From Aphelidium insulamus (Eukaryota > Aphelidiomycota > Aphelidea > Aphelidiaceae): a DNA stretch of 51,308 bases. The first letter of the stretch is position 1; the number at the start of each line of letters is the position of its first letter. The stretch spans positions 1 through 51,308 of the forward strand of contig JAZDSV010000074.1 of assembly GCA_036784855.1 (NCBI GenBank), read 5' to 3'. Of this stretch, positions 1 through 9,668 are shown in pieces. The notes beneath the pieces were generated by a model. It saw only the letters and a list, made by a program, of their open reading frames with translations. It was not told the origin of the DNA and ran no database searches. A program made the position numbers and the translations under genes.

Positions 1-3
1 TAG

Positions 4-108
4 CTGGACAAGGCCACTACCTTTCACATATGCAAGCAGAATGTATCTATGGAGGCATCAAGTGGACTTTATCAGAGTGATAATTATCATCACCACGATG
101 GCAGATAG
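4..108 (+). CDS. possible terminal exon of an upstream gene
   Basis: The window opens with TAG, which could be a splice acceptor. It is followed by an open frame of 34 codons ending in TAG at 106-108. The encoded tail ends in a run of histidines (YHHHDGR). The rest of the gene would lie left of the window. I do not recognise the peptide, and a chance open frame of this length is quite possible. Confidence 0.22.
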   Translation: MDKATTFHICKQNVSMEASSGLYQSDNYHHHDGR

Positions 109-270
109 TGTGAATACGTTATGGTAGCATCATTTAAAGTCCAGGCTGTCTCACTGCAGCAGTGAGTCCTCATTACAGGCGCGTTTTGAGCGATTTGGAG
201 CGCGTGGACGCGCGTGTAAAAAAAGGGAAAAGATTGTATCCTCTTCATTTTTTAATCAATTACATTGATT

Positions 271-973
271 ATGGTGTACGTCCAGCTTTTTTCAGATGTG
301 CACCGACAGCCATTCACCATTTGTAGGTCATTTGTGTGCAATGCGTGCCAGGAGACGCTCAAGAAGGCCAAGCTGGACGCGCATCTGCAGCGATGCCGGC
401 ACGCACAGTACACTTGCGTCGACTGCATGACGGACTTTGTGGGCGACGCGTATCGCGCACACACATCATGCATATCGGAGGCGGAAAAATATCAAAAGGC
501 TCTGTATCGTGGGAAGTCTTCCAAAAATTCGTCAAAGAACAACAACGTAGATGAATTGAAGATGGCAGAGAAGGCGGAGAAACCTCAGCCGCCAGCAGAA
601 AACGTTGTATCCAGCAAGCAAATACCTGTTGTTGAAACCAAAGTGGATAAACAGAGTGAAAGCAGCAGCGACAAGCTAAAGACTATTATTAAAAAGCATG
701 GCAAGAAGGCGCAGGTAAGCATGGTAATCAATGGAAATCAATTTGATTGTTGATTAACGGAAAGGCTTCGACTGCAGCGCTGGAAAAGGCCATCGCGAAA
801 ATAACAAAGCGTGCGAAAAAAGAAAAGATAATTTTTGAAGATAAAGGAAGTGCGATGGTGTCCGTCGACGCTTCTCTGCTCAGTGCGGTATGTGTTGCAT
901 AATAGGTGCTGCTTGTGTCACGACGCTGAAACGTTTGAATCAGCTCCTCGCCCAACTGGCCAATGGTCAATGA
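271..973 (+). CDS. LYAR: LYAR-type zinc-finger nucleolar protein
   Basis: Four exons: 271-275, 327-714, 765-887 and 944-973, giving 181 residues; exon lengths sum to a multiple of three. The first intron falls after the fifth coding base and restores the family start MVSFVCNAC. Residues about 5-55 hold the C2HC-type LYAR fingers (CNAC, then H and C, CVDC, then H and C) including the family words VDC and ISEAEKY. A lysine- and serine-rich linker follows, then a short basic helix (EKAIAKITKRAKKEK) resembling the C-terminal block of LYAR proteins. Known family members are nucleolar, bind nucleic acid and act in ribosome biogenesis. The last exon (LLAQLANGQ) is the least certain. Ribosome-linked eS27 and UTP5 lie in the same window but are not co-transcribed with it. 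Confidence 0.82.
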
Positions 974-1053
974 GCAACATGAAACGTGCAATCGCGTCGA
1001 TAGATTTCCGCAATCTCTTTTATCTCTCGCATTGCTTTATTCATTTACCCCCA

Positions 1054-1518
1054 ATGATATTCCCGTTTGCCGCCGTTGTTTGCACGCTCCTTTCGTCGTC
1101 GTTTACCGTCATCACCATTCTGGCGGATGCCCATGTCAATATGGCCCCGACGCGTACCACAAATGAAATACCTTTGCCACATGCCGGCCCATACCATCCG
1201 ATCCCAACGCGGACGGCAGATTATCAGCAAGCAATGCCGGAACAGGTCGTGACCCCGCCCCCTCAGCTGGCTACTGAACACATATTTGACACTATTGCGT
1301 ATATGGCGGATCCACTACCGGGTCCCACGCCCGTGCAGACTGATCAGATCATCCGACCAACTGTCACTGCCACTGGCAATGTATCACACACGTCGCTCAA
1401 GTATGACACCATTGTGAACCATAATGAGCCTAGTATTGCGATGCCCATCGCGGTGATTGCCGCTACCAGTCTCCTTGCCGCAAGTCTGTTTCTCACCCAC
1501 CGAATGTCCCGTCAATAA
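1054..1518 (+). CDS. small secreted or membrane-anchored protein, unknown function
   Basis: Single-exon frame of 154 residues from ATG 1054 to TAA 1516-1518. The same frame is open further upstream, but this ATG places a hydrophobic signal-like segment at residues 1-25 (IFPFAAVVCTLLSSSFTVITILA). The middle is rich in proline and threonine with no cysteine pattern. A second hydrophobic stretch near the C-terminus (PIAVIAATSLLAASLFL), followed by a basic tail, looks like a membrane anchor. The layout fits a type I cell-surface protein. A signal peptide cut after ADA would leave an N-terminal His, but no copper-monooxygenase domain follows, so I do not use that. No family recognised. Confidence 0.5.
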   Translation: MIFPFAAVVCTLLSSSFTVITILADAHVNMAPTRTTNEIPLPHAGPYHPIPTRTADYQQAMPEQVVTPPPQLATEHIFDTIAYMADPLPGPTPVQTDQIIRPTVTATGNVSHTSLKYDTIVNHNEPSIAMPIAVIAATSLLAASLFLTHRMSRQ

Positions 1519-1591
1519 ATATCAATATCAATGTCTGCCACCTATAGTCACACATCGCTTTATTACTATGCTTTAGCAGAGGGCAATATAA

Positions 1592-2073
1592 CTAGGCGCT
1601 CTTCTTGCGGCATTGACAGCCTACAATGGTGTCATTCATATGGTCAACAATCCATTGCACTGACCATCGGTGAGTCGGGCAAGACCGCCAGTTGGCTGGC
1701 AGAGAACGGTGTTGCACGAGTTGCACAGGACGACGGTCTGCGCGTGGCTGAACACGGTGGTGACGGACAGGCATCCTATACACGCAATTAGCAAATGGAG
1801 ATCAGTTATCAAGTCGCGCCGACAGCCGACGGGCAGACGGCAACGCGCAGCACGAGGACTGCCGGCGACATGGCGAAGAGTGAGTACGCACCGGGGCACT
1901 TGACATCCATGAAGAAGGAGTTGGGCGACTGTACGAGACGCTTCAACTTGTGCTTGCGCTTCTCGGATTCAATGGACGGGTTCAGCAAGTCGACGGCGAG
2001 CTACACGGCGCGCACACACACGTGTCAGTCCAGGAGCATGCAGCAGTAGATGATGTGCAAGACATACCACCAT
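1592..2073 (-). CDS. RPS27: 40S ribosomal protein eS27
   Basis: Four exons read right to left: 2068-2073, 1892-2000, 1665-1775 and 1592-1620, encoding 84 residues, the usual length of this family. The N-terminus ([11 protein letters not shown]) and the C4 zinc finger (CPGC, 14 residues, CNSC) are diagnostic. [13 protein letters not shown] lies between the cysteine pairs, and CQPTGG and ARLTDG follow. The first exon carries only Met-Val, as is common for ribosomal protein genes with an early intron. Introns are 67, 116 and 44 bases; the 116-base one is long for this genome. The protein is a component of the small ribosomal subunit. The gene is divergent from TOM20. Confidence 0.95.
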
Positions 2074-2269
2074 GGTGAAGAGATGTGCGTGCGTGTGTAA
2101 TGGTGTGCGGGTGGATGGCTGGCAGCGGTGGGAGCGGGCAGGCTGGCTGGCTGGCTGTAATAATCCAGGAGTTTAGGTTGCGTAATGGCGCGCGCTGATT
2201 GGTTGAATTATGTGGCATTTTTCGCAGCTGCAATTCAATCGCACTTTGCAGCTCTGCAAAATTACAGCA
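2074..2269. promoter_or_regulatory. bidirectional promoter eS27 / TOM20
   Basis: The 196 bases between the two divergent starts must hold both promoters. An inverted CCAAT box (ATTGG) sits at 2198-2202, about 70 bases before the TOM20 ATG. A short GGCT-type repeat lies around 2139-2157. No clear TATA box is seen. The CCAAT assignment rests on sequence match and position only. Confidence 0.5.
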
Positions 2270-2880
2270 ATGTCCACAGGCACATACATCGCGTCTGTGC
2301 TGGGCGCGGCCACCGTCGGCGTGTTGGGTTACGCCGTGTACTTTGACTACAAGCGGCGCAACGACCCCACGTTTCGCAAGGCCATAAGTGCGTCGCTGAT
2401 GTTGTGTGATTACGTGCAGGTTGCATCCCCGCCTGACTTCACTTGCTGTAGAGAAGCAGCGCGCGCTCAAGCAGGAAAAGATTGACGCACAGCAAAAGAA
2501 GAAGGAGGAAGAGATGGTGCAGCTGCTGTCGCGCGCCATGGCGCTCGCCAAGGACAAACAGTACCCGGCAGACGTAGAGACCCGCGAAGCCTTCTTCATG
2601 GAGAACCTGCAGAACGGCGAGCTGTTGTTCCGTCAAGGTATGCCAGGCTACATCTACGTGTTGGCTATGTAGCGCTGATTTCAATATGCATGTAGGTGCC
2701 CACAAGAATGTGGAGGCCGCCGTATGCTTTTTCCACGCCGTCAAAGTTTACCCGAACCCCGTGGACTTGATGGTCATTCTGCAGAAATCTATTCCCGAGG
2801 AAGTTGTCTCTCTCGTCTACGCCATGATCAGCACCGAGATGCAGATAGGCCAGATGATGGAGGGCAAAGCTCCGCAGTGA
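2270..2880 (+). CDS. TOM20: TOM20, mitochondrial outer-membrane import receptor
   Basis: Three exons (2270-2387, 2452-2637, 2696-2880) give 162 residues with consistent phase. Residues about 5-24 form the single N-terminal membrane anchor (YIASVLGAATVGVLGYAVYFDYKRR), followed by a basic, glutamine- and glutamate-rich helix (KKQRALKQEKIDAQQKKKEEE). The core receptor region has the family pattern ENLQNGELLFRQG, a helical pair AAVCFFHAVKVYPNPVDLM, and ILQKSIPEEVVSLV. Known role: presequence recognition as part of the TOM complex at the mitochondrial surface. The start was chosen because it begins directly before the anchor; an upstream in-frame ATG at 2210 would add a non-conserved leader. Confidence 0.9.
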
Positions 2881-3089
2881 GACGGCCATACATTCACACG
2901 GTAGATTGCGTGCTACAATATAAACGTTCGACTAAGCACCTTGTGTCCTACCTACGAGCCCATTATGCCAGTAGTTGCAGTGCATACTGTGAAGTGTATA
3001 CAGTGAATTGCATGTTAAAATGTCTTGAATGTGACCGCCATTTTAAAGCACCATAGTAAACAGTATTGACAACAATACGACTCCACAAT

Positions 3090-4521
3090 ATGACCGCAAT
3101 CAACACCGTCACACCGCCACACGCCGGCCTCGGCTCCCACGAGTCCATCTGGACGGATGTTACCTGTGGCGAGCTGGTGCGCGGCCAGACCCCGGTCACT
3201 ATTAACTCGGACATTAGCGTGGAGGCCGCTGCCAATGTATGCTGTGCTCATGGTAACCTGTCTTCCAGTGGCATGTGCTGATACTGCCAGGTCCTGGTCA
3301 AGAATGGCATCTCCTCTGTCCCCGTCTACAACACCGCCACCAAGACATTGTACGTGTGATACTAGTGATGCTTGTCGCTGTGCCATCCTTACAATCCTCG
3401 CATTATGCAGCACGGGAATGTTTGACTACCAAGACTTGGTGTCGTATGTGCTGGTGGTGTTCAAGAAGGACGCCTGGCGTGTGGACGAGGACCAAGTGGA
3501 AATACAAGAGATTACCCGCCGTGCCATGGCCCACCAACCAGTCCAAGTGAAGCTGGTAGCTGGTACGCACATTGAATATAGCTGTGGTGTGGATATCGGT
3601 AAATTGACAAGATGCCTGATAGACCTGTCGCATCGCAACCCGTTCTACTCGGTACCGCCCGAGACAACCCTTCTGCAAGCCATGGACATATTCAAGACTG
3701 GTGTGCACCGGGTGGCCGTGGTGGACGGCAGCGGTGAACTGCGCGGCATCCTCACGCAGTCCAACGTTGCCAGTTTTCTCTACAACAAGGTGAGTGCACT
3801 GGTCTCTCACTCTCTGTTACATTACTTGCCTCATTCACGCGCGATGCGGACAGATTCAGTCGGTGCCAACGGCGCAGATGTCGGCAAGTCCGACGTGATT
3901 ATCAGCATTCCCGAATATTCTAACGTATCCATAGTTGGATGAGTTGGGACTGTCCAAGACAGAGGTCCTGCCCATCAATTCTGAGGCGCAGGTGTTCACG
4001 GCACTGGGTGTTATGCACGAGCACGGCTTCTCGTCGCTTCCTCTGACTGATCATGGCGGCCGCCTTGTGGGCAGCATTTCGCTCTCTGATGTCCGATAAT
4101 ATGCGATATATGTGTGTGTGCCGTACTGACGTGCTGTTAGATCAAATATGTGTTCAAGCAGTTCAAGTACAACTTGCTGTGGCAGTCCTGCTTCCAGTTT
4201 GTGGCCTATGTGCGCAAACACCAGGCGCTGGAAGACCAGGGCCGGGTTAGTGCGGTAATATGGCATCTTGATTCAGCGCTGATGGTGCAGGACCGATACC
4301 CGGTGTTTGAGACGAGCAAAAAGGATACGCTGTCCCATGCAATTGGCAAGATGTGTGCCACGCGCGCCCACCGCCTTTGGGTCGTGGATGAGCATGTAGG
4401 TTTGAGGAGAGATCATCCTTAAGCCACATTACTCACTTACTCTCAGACGAAATTGATCGGTGTGGTGTCGCTGACGGACGCATTGCGCGCACTGACGCCA
4501 CCCGAGACAACGGCTGCATAG
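3090..4521 (+). CDS. SNF4: AMPK gamma subunit, CBS-domain energy sensor (SNF4 type)
   Basis: Nine exons: 3090-3236, 3291-3349, 3411-3562, 3623-3789, 3854-3883, 3935-4090, 4141-4245, 4291-4395 and 4447-4521, encoding 331 residues, a normal length for yeast-type gamma subunits. Four CBS repeats are visible: VLVKNGISSVPVYN; GVHRVAVVDGSGELRGILTQSNV; HGFSSLPLTDHGGRLVGSISLSD; and AHRLWVVDEH joined to TKLIGVVSLTDALRAL. The family binds adenine nucleotides in these repeats and regulates the Snf1/AMPK kinase heterotrimer. Intron 5 (3884-3934) has a GC donor, gcaagt, the only choice I found that keeps the frame between AQMS and LDELGLSKTEVLP. A tactaac-like branch site (ttctaac) lies 10-16 bases before its acceptor. 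Confidence 0.92.
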
Positions 4522-4636
4522 TGCGTGATATCCTTGCGTTTGAGCACAACAAGTCGTGAATGAATGAGCAATGTCACACATGTAATAATTGCACTATTAT
4601 ACAGCAAGATACAATTTATATACACAACAAAACTAG

Positions 4637-6112
4637 TCAGAGCAAGTGAGTGCGGCACTCCAGCCGCTGTAGCGTGGACATGTACTGAAGAAACCGTCTG
4701 CGAGTGAGCAAGCGAGAGTATGGCGGTGTGGAGTCGGCATTGTCGGCAGAGTCCCGATGTGCCGGCCAGTTGAGCCAGTCGCCCAACGGACACACTATCG
4801 TCTCGCTGCCGTTCTGGTAGATGACATTTATCGGAGAGCTGCTGGCAGGATCCGGCTGGCGATGCGATGATGCAGCCGGAGTGCCAGTGGTAGTGTCGTT
4901 TTGCATACCATTGACGCAGCTATCATCATCACTGTCATCGTCATCATCACTGTCGCCGTGCTCATTGGCCATATCAGCATCCGTGCTCTCGTCATCATCA
5001 TCATCATCATCATCATTGGATTGATTGCGAAACACGCCATTCCTGTCGACGCAGTGCTCATCATGCTCGGAGCCGCCGTCGCAGCCATAGCATACCATCT
5101 CGGACTCGTCATCTTCACAGTCGGAACATTCACAGTCGTCGTCTTCGTCGTCAAAATTGTCCAACAGCATTGTCGCAAAGTCCATGCCGTGGTGCTGCTC
5201 AACAAAGTTGGCAAATTGTCTCGCAAGCGGCCCGAGTGGTCGTCCCATGTATTCATTGTCATCGTCCTCGTCGTCCTCGTCGTCCTCTTCCTCCTCCTCC
5301 TCATTATTGTCCTCGTCGTGGTCCTCATCAAAAGAGCAACAACCGCACGAACAAGCATCGTCGTACATCTGATCATATGTGTCGACGGTGTCCTCATCGT
5401 CATCGCTGCAATAATCATCTTCATTGTGAACATCATCATCATCATCATCCTCGTCCCTTAAACTATCCTGGCCGCCGTCAGCAGCCTCGTCTTCATCATC
5501 ATCATCATCGTTAGCATCGATGTTGCCAGCTGTCGACACTGTCGGAGCAGAAGCTTCAGCAGGCCTTGTACTGCTGGCGATATCGTGCGATGATTGCACG
5601 ATGGATTGTAGCAATGCTCGTGCTTCGGTCTCGCGTGGCTCCGCAGCAGACGTCGCCGTATTATTTTCTTCGCCATATAGAGTTGCAATGGGCGCACCAG
5701 TAGTAGCACCAGTTGTGGTGGCAGTAGCCGAGTTCAGGTAGGATTCGACGGACGCTGTAAACTCTTGCAGACTCTGACTGCTGTTGACAATGCCGTCCAT
5801 GATGTCGGCAACTGTGCTGGCATTACGGGCAGCATTATTGCCGGCTGTACTGGTAGCTGTGCGGGAGGCCGGGACATGACTGCCTCCACCAGAACTGTTA
5901 GTGGCACCACTAGCAGCATTGTCGACAGATGCCGGCGGGGCAGCCGACCTTGTCAGCGCCGCCTCATCATCAGAGTAGTGAGAGCGGCGAGGAGGTGCGC
6001 GGACAAACACCCGCCGGTCGTCGCGGCCCTTGTTGACATGATCCTGACTGCTGCGACGGTTCTCGCGGGACCGCCGGCGCATGTCTCGCAGTGGCAGCGC
6101 AAGTTTGCCCAT
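4637..6112 (-). CDS. very acidic low-complexity protein, unknown function
   Basis: Uninterrupted frame of 491 residues, unusual here because most neighbours are split by introns. The N-terminus is basic and arginine-rich (KLALPLRDMRRRSRENRRSS). A Thr/Ala/Ser-rich part follows, then about 200 residues dominated by Asp and Glu, with runs of seven or more Asp. Small cysteine groups are embedded in the acidic part (CSCGCC; CECSDC; CYGC), and the C-terminus turns basic (LLTRRRFLQYMSTLQRLECRTHLL). The acid runs come from (ATC)n/(GTC)n tracts on the plus strand. Such charge patterns occur in histone- or rRNA-associated nuclear proteins, but no domain supports that here. The plus strand is also open over parts of this region because of the repeat. 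Confidence 0.62.
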   Translation of the reverse strand: MGKLALPLRDMRRRSRENRRSSQDHVNKGRDDRRVFVRAPPRRSHYSDDEAALTRSAAPPASVDNAASGATNSSGGGSHVPASRTATSTAGNNAARNASTVADIMDGIVNSSQSLQEFTASVESYLNSATATTTGATTGAPIATLYGEENNTATSAAEPRETEARALLQSIVQSSHDIASSTRPAEASAPTVSTAGNIDANDDDDDEDEAADGGQDSLRDEDDDDDDVHNEDDYCSDDDEDTVDTYDQMYDDACSCGCCSFDEDHDEDNNEEEEEEDDEDDEDDDNEYMGRPLGPLARQFANFVEQHHGMDFATMLLDNFDDEDDDCECSDCEDDESEMVCYGCDGGSEHDEHCVDRNGVFRNQSNDDDDDDDDESTDADMANEHGDSDDDDDSDDDSCVNGMQNDTTTGTPAASSHRQPDPASSSPINVIYQNGSETIVCPLGDWLNWPAHRDSADNADSTPPYSRLLTRRRFLQYMSTLQRLECRTHLL

Positions 6113-6756
6113 AGTAAACGTTTTTGTCTCGATGGATAAGAGAATACTGTTTCAATGTGAGTCCGACAGTTATGCACGTTTGTATTAAATACTACTGCAA
6201 ACTTGCACTCCAGGTTCCCATATTATGCTGCATGCACCAAACTATTATCGCACGCAATATTCAAATGCAATGCGGTAGATCTACTGTAACGCCGTACAGC
6301 TCACACATACATGCACGATAGCCAGCAACCCCGCACGGTGAAAGCAGCCAATTAGAGCGTGCATGCAAAAGATCTCATCGGCCAATCATGGCAACGCGAT
6401 CTGTAACGACGACCGCGCCATCAAAAAAACTTTTTTGTCACGTTTTCAAGTCTGTCAGCCTGCAAGCATACATTCCGTGTGACGCCGCCTACAATACAGA
6501 TCACAGCCATCAAATTTCACATATCTAATCGCACGGTAAGCACCATATACATATCATATCACTGCCTATATCTATTGCGTCCGATATTGCCGCGTTGTTG
6601 TGAAACGTGGGCGGCCAATCGCCACAAGCTGCTTATTTCATTTGCAATTTGACGTCTGCAATTTCGTCCGTTGCCACCACTCTTATTTTACGCCGTTCTA
6701 GATATAAAGTTGTTGGCATCAATCTATCAACCTACACACGATATCTATCTACAATC
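6113..6756. promoter_or_regulatory. divergent intergenic region with CCAAT boxes
   Basis: 644 bases between the acidic-protein start and a plus-strand secreted-protein start. Three CCAAT motifs occur at 6348-6352, 6382-6386 and about 6613-6617. A TATA-like ATATAAAG at 6702-6709 lies about 50 bases before the 6757 start. A short inverted A7/T6 pair lies near 6424-6437. No conserved coding sequence seen. Confidence 0.45.
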
Positions 6757-7167
6757 ATGAAGACTGGAATCTGCGCATTCATGCTCTCGGTGGCTGCCAT
6801 GGTGGCCGCGGTGAGCGCGGATGGAGGTTCATTCACTGCATCAAATGATCACGATGGTCTGCACGTTGACATGAGCTGCACTGGCGGAACAGTGACACTG
6901 AAATTCAAGTCCGATAACCCAGTCAAGAATGTAGTTGTTGTCGCATTTGATACGACCAAACAGTTCCAACCAGCGAAGCATAAAACGATTATTCAACCAA
7001 CAGATGATAATAACTTGAATGGCGTTACAAGGGATGATCTGGTTAACATCGGTGGGTGTGGTGATAAGGTATACTATCGCACCAAAGTACGAGGTGGAAG
7101 CTGGGGTGACATAGATTGGTTTGAAATAAGTTGTGTCGCCCGGGCGAGCAAAAAGCCTCGTGCATGA
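6757..7167 (+). CDS. small secreted protein, unknown family
   Basis: Single exon, 136 residues. Although the frame is open from 6607, ATG 6757 is followed directly by a clear signal peptide (KTGICAFMLSVAAMVAAVSA), with likely cleavage after residue 21. It also has a TATA-like element about 50 bases upstream. The mature part is predicted beta-rich, with three cysteines (SCTGG, GGCGDK, ISCVA) and a repeated V/T-V/L pattern (GTVTLKFKS, VKNVVVVAFD), and ends in a basic tail (RASKKPRA). The size and shape suggest a carbohydrate-binding or adhesin-like fold, but I cannot name a family. A possible polyadenylation signal (aataaa) lies near 7222. The FAS1 secreted-protein gene follows on the same strand. 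Confidence 0.6.
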   Translation: MKTGICAFMLSVAAMVAAVSADGGSFTASNDHDGLHVDMSCTGGTVTLKFKSDNPVKNVVVVAFDTTKQFQPAKHKTIIQPTDDNNLNGVTRDDLVNIGGCGDKVYYRTKVRGGSWGDIDWFEISCVARASKKPRA

Positions 7168-7393
7168 TCAACTGTGTGTCTCTACAACTCATCATTTTTG
7201 ATGAACAAGCAATGCCAATGAAATAAAACACTAGGCCACACGAATATTACAATGCAGTGACATAACATAAAAACGTACACGCGTACAGTGAGCAGAACAA
7301 CACCGCAACACTGTTATGTGCAGTGGCACGCCGCTGCTGTCCATAAATAGCGTCCGTGTGCCGCTGTAATCGGCACCTAACATCTACACACAA

Positions 7394-8427
7394 ATGAAGC
7401 TGGCGGTGGCCACTCTTGCTGCATGCGCTCACTACTACATGGCCTCACCAGTTGCCGCGTACAGCATCTTCCAGGCTGGTAGTGGTGGTGGCAGTCAGGG
7501 CCAGAATGGTGGCCAGCAGCTGTCCGACATTGTGCCGGTGGGGTCGCGGTTCGCGCAGCGGCAATCCGGCGCGCCCTACCCCTCACTGTGGGACATTATC
7601 GACAATGCCACCCAGCTCTCGCAGTTTGAGTCCACGGTCTCTGGCCAGCAGAACATTGTCAACCGTACGTAGATGATAGATTATATACTACACATAAATA
7701 CACGTTTATATGCGGCGCAGTGCTGCAAGGCCGCTCTGTGCGCTACCAAGGCGAACCCGTGCAGAATGTCACGGTGTTTGCCCCGATCAACGCGGCGTTC
7801 GAAGCGCTACCCCCCGCCATCCAGCAGCTGTTCAATGGGACGGCGGGCGGTGCTGGTGGTCGCAACAGCCAGCAACAACCGAGTGGTGGAGATCAGCAGT
7901 CTCAGGATGCCGGCGTGGCATTTGCAGCGCGCAATTTCTCGGGCCTGCTCAACGGCGTGCTGAACTATCACATGGTCAATGCCACAGTGAACTTGACACG
8001 TGTGCCGCTGGGCGGCAGCCAGTTCCAGAACATTCCCACATTCGCGGAGCCCTTCAACCTGACCAGTGAGTATCTATTGAATAATGTACACTGTACACGC
8101 ATTACCTGACTCCACATAATAGTTCACAACGGTCGCAAGTCGGACGTGTCTGCCGCACAGGCCACCGCCAACATCACGGCGCCCATAATCACCACGCCGC
8201 AAAACATTAAAGTCAATGACGCGGCCATCATTGCGGGCGTGAGTGCCAGCAACGGCATCCTGTACCTGGTGGACAGTGTGATTTCGCCGCTCTGGTTCGC
8301 CAACATTAGCTTGCCGCAGCTGCCGCGCGACTTTGAACTGCCCCAGCTGGGTGATGTGATGGGTGGTGGCAGTGGTAGCGGTGGCGGTTCTGGCATGGGC
8401 GGCGGTGCTGGTGGCGGTGGACAGTAG
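7394..8427 (+). CDS. secreted fasciclin (FAS1) domain protein
   Basis: Three exons (7394-7664, 7721-8065, 8123-8427), 306 residues. A signal peptide spans about residues 1-22 (MKLAVATLAACAHYYMASPVAA). The FAS1 domain begins around SLWDIIDNATQLSQF. It contains the first conserved block NVTVFAPINAAFEALP, the H-box-like LLNGVLNYHMVN and the closing block NGILYLVDSVISPL. A Gly/Gln-rich insertion (about residues 145-165) interrupts the domain, and the protein ends in a Gly/Ser-rich tail rather than a GPI-type hydrophobic end. Family members act in cell adhesion or cell-wall surfaces. A TATA-like ATAAATAG at 7343-7350 lies about 45 bases before the ATG. Confidence 0.85.
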
Positions 8428-8535
8428 TCTCCCCTTTACACAGAATACTTGCACATGGCAACAATCACTCCGTACAGCGCTGGACGCACTCATAGAACTT
8501 CACTGTAGAGCACAACACTTGTGCTATATCTGTCT

Positions 8536-9441
8536 CTAGTACTGCTGTTGCATCTGTAAAAGGTGCGTGGACTCGTTGAGGCGGACCATGAGTTCGCCGG
8601 CCCGTTCACGCGTCAACTGCTCCTGCTGGATGGCCTTGCGCAGCGTATCCGTCAGCTGCTCGTTGCTTCGGCGCTGTGTGCCCAGTGAGCGCCGTGTTCC
8701 CTGCACAGCGGCATCGGCCCGCCTCAGCTCATCCAGCGCCTGTTCAAATTTGAGTTCAAGCACGCGTCGCTCCTTGTCCCAGCGCGCGCGCTCCTCACGC
8801 ACAGCATCCTCCACGCGCTCCAGCTGCTTGTCGTGTCTGCGCGTCAACTCCTCTACCGCCACCTTGTGCTCGGGTGCCAGCAGACGCAGCTCCTCGCGCT
8901 TCTGCAACTGTTTCAGCACTTCGGACTGGGTTTCCAACTGGCGTTGCAGTCGCGCGATCAGCTCGTGGTCGCGGTGCTGTCGCTCCGAGTTGTCCGCCAT
9001 GAGATTCTGCATGGCCAGCTGGTGTCGCAGTTCGGCGCGTTCTTCATACTCGCGCTGTTTCTGCAGCAGTATCTCCTCCATTGATGGTCCGGGTGGCTGC
9101 TGTTTTGTGCCCATTGTGGCCCGGCGGGATACCGGCGATCGTGGTGGGAGTGGCGATGGGGCGCGCGTACTTGGTGTGGTCGCCGCCATGGGTTTGTACA
9201 CGGCGGGCGACGGTGACAGCGTGCTCTTCCGGCGATCATTTGTGTCCGAGGAGGCGGTCGCAGCCGCGGTGGACACGGTAAGGCCCGCTGTCGGCCGTGA
9301 CACCGTGCTTCGACGCGGAACAGTGCCATTGATGCTCGAGGTGGAGCCAGCAGGTGACTGCATCGACGCCGCTGTGACGCGCAGTGGACTGGAAGGCGCC
9401 ACGGGCGCAGAGACGGCCACGGACGGCTTCCGGCTGTTCAT
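8536..9441 (-). CDS. coiled-coil protein, unknown function
   Basis: Single exon, 301 residues. Residues 1-110 are Ser/Pro/Thr/Ala-rich and probably disordered. From about residue 120 (EEILLQKQREYEERAELRHQL) to the end the sequence is an almost continuous heptad-patterned helix rich in Glu, Arg, Gln and Leu, with a short break near ELRLLAPEHK. No motor, microtubule-binding or membrane motif is seen. It could be a scaffold or cytoskeletal linker. The start is the first ATG of the frame. The gene lies downstream of chitin synthase on the same strand, with 227 bases between them containing an AT-rich minisatellite. Confidence 0.65.
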   Translation of the reverse strand: MNSRKPSVAVSAPVAPSSPLRVTAASMQSPAGSTSSINGTVPRRSTVSRPTAGLTVSTAAATASSDTNDRRKSTLSPSPAVYKPMAATTPSTRAPSPLPPRSPVSRRATMGTKQQPPGPSMEEILLQKQREYEERAELRHQLAMQNLMADNSERQHRDHELIARLQRQLETQSEVLKQLQKREELRLLAPEHKVAVEELTRRHDKQLERVEDAVREERARWDKERRVLELKFEQALDELRRADAAVQGTRRSLGTQRRSNEQLTDTLRKAIQQEQLTRERAGELMVRLNESTHLLQMQQQY

Positions 9442-9547
9442 TCTGGTTCTGTGACAACGCGCGTCGCGTCAAATAATGCCGCGGTGTTATTGCCACTTGC
9501 TGCGCCACAAGTGCATCATATGGCTGTTGTGTTGGCTGTTATACATA

Positions 9548-9632
9548 CACTGTATAATATACTCTCACACTGTATAATACACTGTATAATTCACTGTATA
9601 TTATATACTATATACTATACACTATATACTCT
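9548..9632. repeat. AT-rich minisatellite
   Basis: Four near-identical copies of CACTGTATAAT start at 9548, 9568, 9580 and 9592. They pass into a TATACTA-type run to about 9632. The tract lies between the chitin synthase stop and the start of the minus-strand coiled-coil gene, so it overlaps the terminator of one and the promoter of the other. Confidence 0.8.
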
Positions 9633-9668
9633 TGCACTTTCGTACATACTATCAGATAACTTGTTCTA

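Noticed and set aside
1138..1200. N-terminal His after signal cleavage, as in copper monooxygenases
   Set aside because: Only the first residue fits; there is no second copper His region, cysteines or beta-sandwich pattern in the remaining 128 residues.
4901..5461. Long hydrophobic plus-strand open frame
   Set aside because: It is the reverse of the Asp/Glu-rich repeat on the minus strand; GAT/GAC repeats read backwards give Ile/Val runs. The minus-strand frame is longer and has a sensible start.
8567..9454. Plus-strand frame of 295 codons
   Set aside because: It is a Ser/Arg/Cys-rich shadow of the minus-strand coiled-coil gene.
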